Source: Kentomonas sorsogonicus (Eukaryota > Euglenozoa > Kinetoplastea > Trypanosomatida > Trypanosomatidae). Taken from it: a DNA stretch of 64,000 nucleotides. This document shows positions 56,413 through 64,000 of the stretch, in pieces (position 1 is the first letter of the stretch; the number at the start of each line of letters is the position of its first letter). Where the stretch lies: the NCBI GenBank assembly GCA_030347455.1, contig JAQOSZ010000303.1:248001-312000 (forward strand), read 5' to 3'. The notes beneath the pieces were generated by a model. It was not told the DNA's origin and ran no database searches. It was given only the letters and a program-made list of their open reading frames with translations. The translations under genes were made by a program, and so were the position numbers.

Positions 56413-56964
56413 TCCGCACCGAAGTAGAGAGCCTTTGAATCTCTCTCTCTCTCTACTGCTTGACACGGGTCTCATCGTTTCGCTAGTCCTTCGGCACTTG
56501 CGTTCCATTTTTATTCTTCTTGATGCCCCTGCTATTTCTGACTCTTGGCTCGGCGTTGTAAACGTTTTTGCTTCTGTTTGAAACCTCTCCACAAGAATGT
56601 CACGCTTCGGCTGGTCTTGGACAAGACAAAACCATGTATGAGTTTCTCATGAACATTGCTATTTGTAAACTAAACGGAGGTCTCTTTTTTTTTTTCCGAT
56701 CATTTACTTCTCATATCCTCCATATGAGGGGTTGGCCCTAATACAGTCCGAAGAGTACGTTTAACACGTTTTCTCTTCTTTTCTTTTCCTTTCTTGTTTC
56801 ACACTCTCCCATTCTATCACTATCTTCTTTTTTTCTTTCCAACTCGTTGTATCCCTTTCCCTCTCCCTCCACTCGAAAGCAAAAAGTACACTGAGCAGGT
56901 AATCCCCTCTTTTTTTTTTCTCTCTCTCTCTCCATATATATAATTAGTAAAGACACGCATCATT
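56413..56964. other. Intergenic region
   Basis: Spacer without a supported gene. T/C tracts at 56684-56696 and 56905-56932; the second is followed by ATTAG (AG 56946-56947), 18 bases before ATG 56965. Confidence 0.6.
56904..56947 (+). promoter_or_regulatory. Candidate polypyrimidine tract and 3' splice site
   Basis: A run of T then CT repeats, followed after a TATATA stretch by TTAG at 56944-56947, giving a predicted 5' UTR of only 17 bases for the next gene. Confidence 0.5.
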
Positions 56965-58814
56965 ATGCCGTCTTCTGTGTCGTCTGCCGCGCTGAACGAG
57001 ACGCAGCACAGCGTCGGCTCGTCCACTTCCACGGTGAGCCACCTTCCTTCGATTGGCGCGCCACTGCGGCCGTGGGGTGAGCCGAGTCGCGGCCGTCATT
57101 TCAAGGGCGGTGTCGACAAGGTGAATCTATGGAGCGCGGTCGCGCTGCAGAACCACTTTGGACGCAGCGGTGGAGTCGCGCGACGAATGAACAACAGTGG
57201 TAGTCACGCGCAGGTGACCGCCACTGCCGCCGCCGGAGGCCGTGCCAATTCGACGAGACAGGCACGCTCTATCAGCACTCTCGACGACGACGACGGGCTC
57301 AACACCGCCGTTTTGCCTCCCCCACAGCCGGAGGGGCGCCTCACACTAGCACAAAAGATGGGCCTGGTGCCGCTACCTCCGCGGAACCCACCGATGACGA
57401 CTGGAGAGCAGTGGAGCAGCGCGCCTTGTTGCGACAGGGCGAGCCTCTAGCTAGCGATCGTGTCTGCGGCATTTGCCACGAGTCCTTCTATGCCACCGCT
57501 TCGCAGGGACAGATTATCCTCAGCTGCTCGCACGTCTTCCACGAGAACTGCTTCCGCCAAATGGAGCGCTTCACGAGGCAGCAGCAGCGCGAGGACGGCA
57601 GCGCTGGGCTGCACGTGATGGCATGCCCCGAGTGTCGCCAGACACACTATCACAAGCGCACCTTCTTCGCTGGAAAGGCGCTAGCGCAGCGCGCGGCGGT
57701 CGTGCGCATACAGGCGGCCTTCAGAGGCTACTTGGCTCGCCGCGCCTACACGCATCTGCGTCTGCGCACCAACAGTGAGTTCCGCAATCAATACGTGATG
57801 CAGCGACTAGCGAAGCTGTCCGCGGCGTGGGAGGCGTACCTGGAGCAGTGCGAGCGCGACCGCGAGTCCATCATGACGCGCATTGAGACGCAGAAGGAGG
57901 AGGCACAGGCGGCTTACTTGACCGAGAGCGACTGGCACGCCATCATTCGGGCGCGCGTCAGGCAAGACGCGGAGGAGCTGCGACGCGCCCGTGTCGCAAC
58001 GGACGAGCGGCACCGTTACGACGCCCGCACGTTGCACCTCCACACCTGCCCCATCTGCTTGGAAGCCGTCGAGCGTGGCTGGCGCCCCAGTGACTGCCTC
58101 GCGGCGCTACCTGCCGTCACCCGCCGCCCTCTGAGCGCCTCCGACGAGGAGGACGCGGAGACAGGGAGCGACGTCTCTTCGGAAGAGGCAGTGGTACCTG
58201 AACACGAACACATACCTGGCACTGGGGAGGACTACGTCGCGAGTCTCCGCCGCGAGTACGAGCAACGCAAGCGAGATGAAGAAAAGGCGAAGCGCCAGGA
58301 GGCTCGTCGCAAAGAGCGCGCGCGGCAGAAGAAGCTCGAGGTGGGCTACAGCAAAGGCCAGACGTATAAACTGGAGCGTGCCGCGCTGACGGATGCGGAG
58401 CGTGCGGAGCGGTTTCGCAGCCTGCGTCGATACAAACCCATCAAGAAAGATGACGTGAATGACGATGGGAACCGCGCCACCGACAGCGCAGGGAGAAAGG
58501 GTCAAACAAAGGGTGTGGACAAGACCCCTCCGGCACCACTTCCGCCACCTCCACCTCCCCCGGACTCATTGAATGGGACGCTGAATCCGCAGCTGCGCTC
58601 GTCTCTTGTGTTAGAGACGAACCTGATTAATCACGACAAGGAGCAACCCGTTCCTCGGTACGGCACCATCTTGAGCTGCGGCCATGTGTTCCACGAGGCG
58701 TGCCTGGGCACGTTTGAACGCAGCGAACAGTGGCGCCACTTCAAGGGTCAAACGGGTGTCATCGCGCATCGCTGTCCTCTCTGTCGCTCAGGCTACAAGA
58801 AGCACCACTTTTAG
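56965..58814 (+). CDS. Dual RING finger / IQ-motif protein, RNF32-like
   Basis: About 616 residues. A disordered N-terminus of 150 residues is followed by RING 1 (CGICHESFYATAS, LSCSHVFHENCF, MACPECRQ), directly by an IQ calmodulin-binding motif (VVRIQAAFRGYLARRAY), then a long helical stretch and a second RING. RING-IQ-RING order is that of RNF32, a probable E3 ubiquitin ligase. The second RING is unusual: its first Cys pair (CPIC, 58047-58058) is 207 residues away from the rest (LSCGHVFHEACL from 58674, and HRCPLCRSGYKKHHF at the C-terminus). The insert holds acidic, coiled-coil-like and poly-Pro segments. The frame changes near 57405, just before the first RING; the first frame ends at 57450. 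I treat this as a one-base assembly indel, but two overlapping genes cannot be fully excluded. Confidence 0.8.
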
Positions 58815-59323
58815 TGTTTCGGGTCACACTTTTTTCTTCTTCTTCGTGTCTACATGTTTTTCCTTCTTTTTGTACATTAGAACGTTATGTAAATACTGAC
58901 ATATATATATTGGTTTTGCGTTTATTCATTACTTTGCCGCTCCGTTTTTCAACTTTCTCTATTTCTTCTTGGTTATTCTAGTGCTTTAAATGGTGAATCT
59001 CATAAAATGGAGAAGGCGACAATTTGACAGAAAAGTTGTCCCTTCAGATACCATTAGAAGGCAGCTGCTTTGTGTCGTGTAATCCTCTAGTTTCTATGAG
59101 ATAGCATGGTGTTCTCGAATACCATTGCCGCTCCTGGTGTTTGCTTACGCGTAAAATGAAAAGTTAGTGATATTATGTGTGTTTCTTTTTTTTCTTTGTG
59201 GCTTCATCTCTTCCGAGATACATACAACCTTCTCCCCCCACCCTGCCTTTCTCCTACCTTAAAAAACGCTCAGCAAGGTCGTACTGTCACCTAGTACACC
59301 CCACACGCGATTACCAAGCCAAC
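58815..59323. other. Intergenic region
   Basis: A/T-rich spacer with T runs and a TATATATAT stretch; no supported gene. The next frame is open upstream to 59177, but that part is Phe-rich and pyrimidine-biased. Confidence 0.6.
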
Positions 59324-60340
59324 ATGTCTCGTGGGATTGACTACTCCAAATGGGATAAGATTGAAGATGACGACGACCTCCTCTCTTCCGCTTCCTCTGT
59401 CAATGAAGATGAAAAGTGCATGGATGCCGCGCAAGAACAAGACCATGACGGCGCGCCGGTCACTGCCACCGTCAACAACCGCTCCGTCAATGGCCGGGCT
59501 GAAGTGACGACGTTTCGAGAGCCCACGAGCGTCACTATTGGACCCGGAGGACACATTCAGCTGTCGATACCGCCCTCTTCTAAAAGGGCCACTGCCTCTC
59601 CCTTTGGAACGAACCCTTGCGCTTCACCACCTCCCGCCGTGACCTCCAGCTCCGCGGCGAGGCTTGATGAAACCCCGCCACCGCAGAGGACGGCCGCCAC
59701 CCACGTCCCTACAGAAGCTGAAAAGCAACGCGAGCAGGAAGAGGAAGATGATCTGTACTGGACGGCTCTTACGCGTAACGGGTACGAGGAAGCGGGAAGC
59801 CACCTCTTTTCCCAAGATCGCGAAACCGTGACCGTTTCTTTCTTCGTTCCGTACGAAACGAAAAGCAAGGATGTGACGCTCTTTGAGGTTTCGGAACTTT
59901 CGCAGGAGACTCCTTGTGGTGAAATACACGAAACCGATACGATGAGGAAGCCCTCACATTACATTCGGTTCACTGTCCGTACCGTTCTGCCAGAAAACCG
60001 CCGTGGACGATACAAGGACGAAATCACCACACTCACTTTCCAGCTCAGACACCGTGTGCAGTTGAAGGAAGACCTGCTCCTGGGCTGTTGGTCGCTTCAC
60101 ACGTTTACCAGTCGACGACTCCGTGTCATCTCCGCGACGTTGTGGAAGGAAGCACTCGTTGCAGGCGGCGCTGAGGCAGGGCTGTTCTTGTGGTGGGATA
60201 AGTGCTTCGTCAGCGACGCCATGTCTGTCGACACGTCTTGCGTTGCAGGCCGCTCCGATCGCGACGGGGGCTCTCACCAGATGGCGCGCGTTTGGGAAGA
60301 GGCACACGCCGCATTTCGTGCAAAGAAGCAACGCCAGTGA
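59324..60340 (+). CDS. CS-domain (p23/NudC-like) protein
   Basis: 338 residues starting MSRGIDYSKWDKIEDDDD, an opening seen in several Hsp90 co-chaperones and their relatives (compare Cdc37, VDYSVWDHIE). A low-complexity stretch rich in Ser, Thr and Pro follows, then a C-terminal domain of about 170 residues with the CS/alpha-crystallin-like pattern: TVTVSFFVPYETKSKDVTLF, then HYIRFTVRTVLP, TFQLRHRVQLKEDLLLGCW, RRLRVISATLWKEA, and a late Trp pair in LFLWWDKCF. CS domains dock on Hsp90 or, in NudC, help fold propeller proteins. Which of these applies here is open. I prefer ATG 59324 because upstream in-frame sequence is pyrimidine-rich and resembles a splice region. The frame is intact. Confidence 0.68.
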   Translation: MSRGIDYSKWDKIEDDDDLLSSASSVNEDEKCMDAAQEQDHDGAPVTATVNNRSVNGRAEVTTFREPTSVTIGPGGHIQLSIPPSSKRATASPFGTNPCASPPPAVTSSSAARLDETPPPQRTAATHVPTEAEKQREQEEEDDLYWTALTRNGYEEAGSHLFSQDRETVTVSFFVPYETKSKDVTLFEVSELSQETPCGEIHETDTMRKPSHYIRFTVRTVLPENRRGRYKDEITTLTFQLRHRVQLKEDLLLGCWSLHTFTSRRLRVISATLWKEALVAGGAEAGLFLWWDKCFVSDAMSVDTSCVAGRSDRDGGSHQMARVWEEAHAAFRAKKQRQ

Positions 60341-60822
60341 ATTTGGGGGAAAGTGAGGTTATCTTTGTTGTTGTTGTTGTTTTTGTGCTAGTGCAACTGC
60401 GTTTAATTTCTACTGCTACTTTGTTTTTTAAGTCTTCGACCTCGACTCGACTATTATTACTATTTTGTTGTCGTTGTTGTGCTTCTTACGCGTAGTACGA
60501 CTCTCTTTGACTGCGAAAGCCTGAATCGGTTTTTGTTTTTTGTTTGTTTGTTTGTTTGATTGATTTTCTTTCCCACTACACACTTATAGTATGTACTGCT
60601 CACCTATTATGTTGTTACAACAGTTTTTCTTACGACTCTTCCCGAACTTTGCGCCTCTCGCTTTCCTCACCACTTCCCTTCTCCACGTACAATACACACA
60701 CACACACACACATTGAAGCAGAACACAAGCACTGACTAGATTTCAAAAGACGTAGATACATATAAAACTAAATATATCCTATAGATAAATAGAACTACGC
60801 GATTCGTCAGTGGCGGTTCAAG
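60341..60822. other. Intergenic region
   Basis: T-rich spacer with GTT repeats (60366-60382), a TTTG run, and a short CA run (60693-60711). No supported gene. Confidence 0.6.
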
Positions 60823-61998
60823 ATGCTTTCGCCAGACTTCTTTGCGACGTTTTACATCTCGTTCAGCTGCATCATTATTGGGCTTCTGGTGTCGTCTTCT
60901 CTGATGCCGCTCGAGGTGGCGGTTGCCGGCAACCGAACGCTTCTTCTGTACATGACGCGCCTAGACTTTGACGTCCCGCCCGACGATGGAAACTGGCGCG
61001 TGAATGAGTCCAGCTCCAGTGCTTTGGGAAACGGCAACTTCTCCTCCTCCTCTTCGTCGTCGTCGTTGTCGTTTTCTGAACTGTCGGCGTCTTCCTTCCT
61101 CGCTGGCAGTGACGACAGCGCCTCCGCACATTCTGAGAGCATGTCCACTGAGTCTGTCTCCAGCGGTGTCTCGGACTCTGCCTCTGTCGCTGAACCCACC
61201 GCCTCTCACAGCGCGAGCGCTTCTACTGACATCTCTTCCGGACATGCGAGTAGTTCTGGCTCCTCCTTCACCTCCTCGTCGTCGGCGCCGGAGGAGAGTT
61301 CCGAGGCATCCAATGCTGCACGGGGAACTGCGCGGAGCATAGTGACGCAACAACGGTTCCTCTCGTTCGCTGATTTGATGATGTTAAGCAAAGAAAGCGG
61401 CGCGGACGGCGATGACTCGTATGGTTCCGCAGCAGTCGATGCATCTGAGGAGAGTCCACAGATGCGGGAGCTGCAACGAATTGCAAATGCCGGCGGCCCG
61501 TTCGACGTCTACTGGCGACAGCTACTGCAAGCGACCTTCGTCTTGGAAGACAACACAACATCGCTCCCCAACCGTCCCGACCTGGATCCGCGTCCCAAGA
61601 AGGTCGTTCTGTCACTGAGACAAGTCACGGAGAAGACTCTCAAGGCACTCATGCTCACGGAAGTGATTATCTTTGTCATTCTGATTGTTTCCTGTATTGT
61701 CCTGTCAGTTCTCGCAGCAATGCAACTGACACCTTTTGTTATTTGGGAGCACATCATTCACGCCATCCGCGCTATTCATATTTTCATCGTCGTCGCGCTT
61801 CTTGTTGTTCTGGCTCTCTGTGCGGCCTCTGCGACACGGCGAAGGGAATACGAGAACGTCGCCAACGGTTTCTATGTTCCTGAACTGAACGGTCTTCTCA
61901 AAGTCCAGTACCAGATCGGTTCTGGTCTTTCCTGCCTTATCGCAGCTTTTGTTATTGGTGCCTTTGCCATTCTCGTTCTTCTCTTCTCTACCAAGTAG
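60823..61998 (+). CDS. Four-helix membrane protein with Ser-rich exposed loop
   Basis: A 391-residue protein of no family I recognise. The N-terminal helix (FYISFSCIIIGLLVSSSLM, about residues 10-30) is followed by an outer loop of about 240 residues, of which roughly 110 are a Ser-dominated stretch (for example SSSSSSSSLSFSELSASSF) with several NxS/T sequons, as in heavily O-glycosylated mucin-like regions. Three helices form the C-terminus (VIIFVILIVSCIVLSVLAA, IHIFIVVALLVVLALCAAS, LSCLIAAFVIGAFAILVLL). The one-plus-three layout is shared with amastins and with the tandem trio at 18367-22124, but no clear sequence relation or amastin signature is seen. It is probably a surface protein. The ATG start is well placed and the frame is intact. 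Confidence 0.72.
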   Translation: MLSPDFFATFYISFSCIIIGLLVSSSLMPLEVAVAGNRTLLLYMTRLDFDVPPDDGNWRVNESSSSALGNGNFSSSSSSSSLSFSELSASSFLAGSDDSASAHSESMSTESVSSGVSDSASVAEPTASHSASASTDISSGHASSSGSSFTSSSSAPEESSEASNAARGTARSIVTQQRFLSFADLMMLSKESGADGDDSYGSAAVDASEESPQMRELQRIANAGGPFDVYWRQLLQATFVLEDNTTSLPNRPDLDPRPKKVVLSLRQVTEKTLKALMLTEVIIFVILIVSCIVLSVLAAMQLTPFVIWEHIIHAIRAIHIFIVVALLVVLALCAASATRRREYENVANGFYVPELNGLLKVQYQIGSGLSCLIAAFVIGAFAILVLLFSTK

Positions 61999-62272
61999 TC
62001 CACCTGAAGTGCAAAGACCTATCCAAGCGCTCCACGCCCTCCCCCTTTCCCTGCTCATCCCCATCTTTCTGCTCTTTTTTTCTTATCATTATTTACCTTT
62101 CACGTCACCTAAATTGGTTTCCATGCCCTCTCATTTCCTCTTCTGCAGAATATCCGCACGGACCACTCCATAGGCTGACTCTCCTCCGTAAAAAAAAAGA
62201 GAAAAAATTATCAATAAGAATCAGCGTCATCATCATCGAAGAGAATATACGTAACAAATCATATATCCTCTT

Positions 62273-62306
<34 letters not shown>

Positions 62307-62630
62307 CGTGTGTGCAATAACTGATCTACTTTAGCTTTCATTAACCCATTGTTAACCCTCCCCCTCCCCTGCCTCGTGCTCTTCTTCTTCACTACCGACT
62401 CTTTTAATGAACTGCGAGACCTCCACTTTCCGCACATTGTGATTAAATTCCAAACGCGACTCTCTATTTGTTGCCTCATCACCCTCTCCTTCTCTTAATA
62501 CTAGTGCATCAGAAACACATACTATTCTAGTTATTTATTGCAGGGGTTTGTGTACATTTCTTTTCATGTTTTTCCATTCTCTTCACTCCCTCTCTAGAAA
62601 GCAACAAAAGTAGTAACCACTGCGCTCATC
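61999..62630. other. Intergenic region
   Basis: Spacer with a CT run followed by a GT run (62272-62311) and pyrimidine-rich sequence. No gene seen. CTCTCTAG, with AG at 62596-62597, is a good acceptor candidate 34 bases before ATG 62631. Confidence 0.6.
62272..62311. repeat. Compound CT/GT microsatellite
   Basis: About eleven CT units run directly into about nine GT-type units. Confidence 0.8.
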
Positions 62631-64000
62631 ATGATGACCCAAGTATACGTTGGTGACAAACCTTTGGCCGTTGCCCTGGAGACGATAAACGATCAAGTTC
62701 AGGAGCAGGGGTCGAGTGCTCTCCAATTCAGAAAAGACCTAGAGGAGCTGATGCAGCGGCTTGACGAGAGTTCAAGAGAACAGCGGGAGGTACTGGGACG
62801 TATTAGCGCGGACATCGGGCTTGATGAAACAAGACCGCTCGTGTCGTCGGCGGGTGACACAGACCGAGCGGCGCCGGGCACTCTGCACGGAGCCGTCTGT
62901 GCACTGTTGGCACGCAGTGAGGAGCTGGAGGCGACCGTGTCCTCCTTGCGTAGCGCGTTGGAAACTGGGCTCTCAAGTCTCCGTGCTGATGCTCGGCACC
63001 GCACTCTTCATGCGGCGGGAAAGGCCACAGTGCAGCGTCTGGAGAAGGATCACGCAGCGCGCTTGTTAGGTGAGTACTTTTATGTGTGGTCGCATGCTGC
63101 GCAGGCCGCTCTCAAAGTGCGTCGCAATGCGCGCTTGTTGCGCCAGTGCGAGTGCTTCGTCTCGCTACCAGCACTGAGACTGTACTTTGTGCGTTGGTTA
63201 CAGCACTGCGTAGCCGGCAAGCGTCAAGCACTGGATCAGATGCGGCGCCGTTCTGTGATGCAAAATGACCGCGTGGCACTACTGCATGCGCGCGTCACCT
63301 CCACCGCCTGTCACCAGGCCTTCTCGCACTGGATGCGCGTTTGTCAGGCACGACAGGCGCGGCGGGCGAGGGCGGCGCAGATGGCGGGAGAGTCGGCGAC
63401 CATGATTCTGTTCCGATACTACTATCGCTGGATGTGGGTTCAGCGACAGTCTCACAAGCTTGCGGTACTGCACCGCCTCGCGGACACGTGCTGTGCACAG
63501 CGTGACGCCGACACGCTCCGCGCGTTGATGAGCCGCTGGGTCGCGTACATCGTCGGGCGACGACGGATGCGGCGTTTGGAGCGCCTGGCACAGGACTGCC
63601 ACCACCGCCGCTGTGTTTTTCTTGCGCGTCGATACTACTACACGCTACGGTATTACACGCTAGAGCGGCAGCGTGTGCGCGAAAGAACCGCGCTGGAATG
63701 GCGTCTGCAGCGCCTGGAGAGTCAGTCCGTGGGACTGCAGCGGCAGCTCGCCGATCAGTCCGAGCAGGTCGCCGAGAGCCACCTCCTCATGACGCGACTG
63801 CTGACGTCTCTCAGCGAAGTTAGAGGGTCAACACTCGTTGACAAGTTCTACGACCCTAGTCCGCAGAAGCACAGTAAGATCTCCTCAACTCCTCGTGAGT
63901 CGGTGGCTGAGAGCCACGCCTTACGCTCTGCAGCCACAGCTGTCATGGCAGAATCACAACCCTCTCGACGTTGGCGCGCCGCGGAGGACGCCCCAGACGG
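62631..64000 (+). CDS. Protein with Sfi1-like (centrin-binding) repeats, 3' end outside window
   Basis: Open from ATG 62631 to the right edge without a stop, about 456 residues visible. After an N-terminal helical part (LEELMQRLDESSREQREVL) come repeats built around an aromatic-x-x-Trp core: FYVWSHAAQ, YFVRWLQHC, AFSHWMRVC, YYYRWMWVQ, LMSRWVAYI and, with Leu for Trp, YYYTLRYYT. Spacings are 36, 45, 33, 36 and 36 residues. Each core is followed by an Arg/Gln-rich helix. This is the pattern of Sfi1 repeats, long single helices that bind centrin at basal bodies or spindle poles. A coiled coil (LEWRLQRLESQSVGLQRQL) and a low-complexity stretch follow. A role at the basal body or flagellum base is inference. 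A second ATG follows directly on the first. Confidence 0.75.
   Translation, partial: MMTQVYVGDKPLAVALETINDQVQEQGSSALQFRKDLEELMQRLDESSREQREVLGRISADIGLDETRPLVSSAGDTDRAAPGTLHGAVCALLARSEELEATVSSLRSALETGLSSLRADARHRTLHAAGKATVQRLEKDHAARLLGEYFYVWSHAAQAALKVRRNARLLRQCECFVSLPALRLYFVRWLQHCVAGKRQALDQMRRRSVMQNDRVALLHARVTSTACHQAFSHWMRVCQARQARRARAAQMAGESATMILFRYYYRWMWVQRQSHKLAVLHRLADTCCAQRDADTLRALMSRWVAYIVGRRRMRRLERLAQDCHHRRCVFLARRYYYTLRYYTLERQRVRERTALEWRLQRLESQSVGLQRQLADQSEQVAESHLLMTRLLTSLSEVRGSTLVDKFYDPSPQKHSKISSTPRESVAESHALRSAATAVMAESQPSRRWRAAEDAPD

Noticed and set aside
1-64000. CRISPR arrays, insertion sequences, retroelements, rRNA or tRNA clusters
   Set aside because: I saw no spaced direct repeats, transposase or reverse-transcriptase motifs, or tRNA/rRNA signatures on either strand.

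Overview
The window looks like nuclear DNA of a trypanosomatid (Kinetoplastea). Every supported gene lies on the + strand, genes are intronless and separated by 0.5-3 kb of T-rich, homopolymer-rich sequence, coding regions are GC-rich, and pyrimidine tracts followed by AG sit upstream of many start codons. This is the layout of one polycistronic transcription unit matured by spliced-leader trans-splicing. The genes themselves fit: a GP63-like surface metallopeptidase, a Ykt6 with a long N-terminal loop, and very large low-complexity proteins. The exact genus cannot be told from the sequence.

Layout, left to right. 2-8330: a large, edge-truncated DUF4062/NACHT-like/WD40-like protein. 9747-13334: ubiquitin-specific protease. 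14496-16093: PX-BAR sorting nexin (Vps5 type). 16999-17709: the SNARE Ykt6. 18367-22124: a tandem trio of related four-helix membrane proteins. 22870-27908: a giant GP63-like (M8) metallopeptidase with a long C-terminal extension and a membrane anchor. 28665-31582: single-pass protein with a long disordered tail. 32885-34039: FAH-family hydrolase. 34040-36860: a 2.8 kb stretch without a gene. 36861-43421: HECT ubiquitin ligase of the TRIP12/UPL3 type. 44822-47667: two nucleolar ribosome-biogenesis genes (Rrp7-like and Nop53). 48493-53267: p115/Uso1-type vesicle tether with an NPF-motif tail. 53813-55478: FHA-domain protein. 56080-56412: Yos1/IER3IP1. 56965-58814: dual-RING/IQ protein (RNF32-like). 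59324-60340: CS-domain protein. 60823-61998: four-helix protein with a Ser-rich loop. 62631-64000: start of a protein with Sfi1-like repeats, cut by the right edge.

About 15 single-base frame changes interrupt ten of the nineteen genes. They fall inside well-conserved proteins, go in both directions and often lie at homopolymers or triplet repeats. The simplest reading is indel errors in the assembly. I therefore annotate each such gene as one CDS spanning the frame change and say so in the entry.

Themes: four genes serve vesicle traffic (Vps5, Ykt6, p115, Yos1), three serve ubiquitin conjugation or removal (USP, HECT, dual RING), and two serve ribosome assembly. Genes within a trypanosomatid transcription unit are generally not functionally grouped, so this mix is probably chance. 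The least explained items are the tandem four-helix membrane family, the oversized GP63-like protein, and the degenerate NACHT/WD40 protein.
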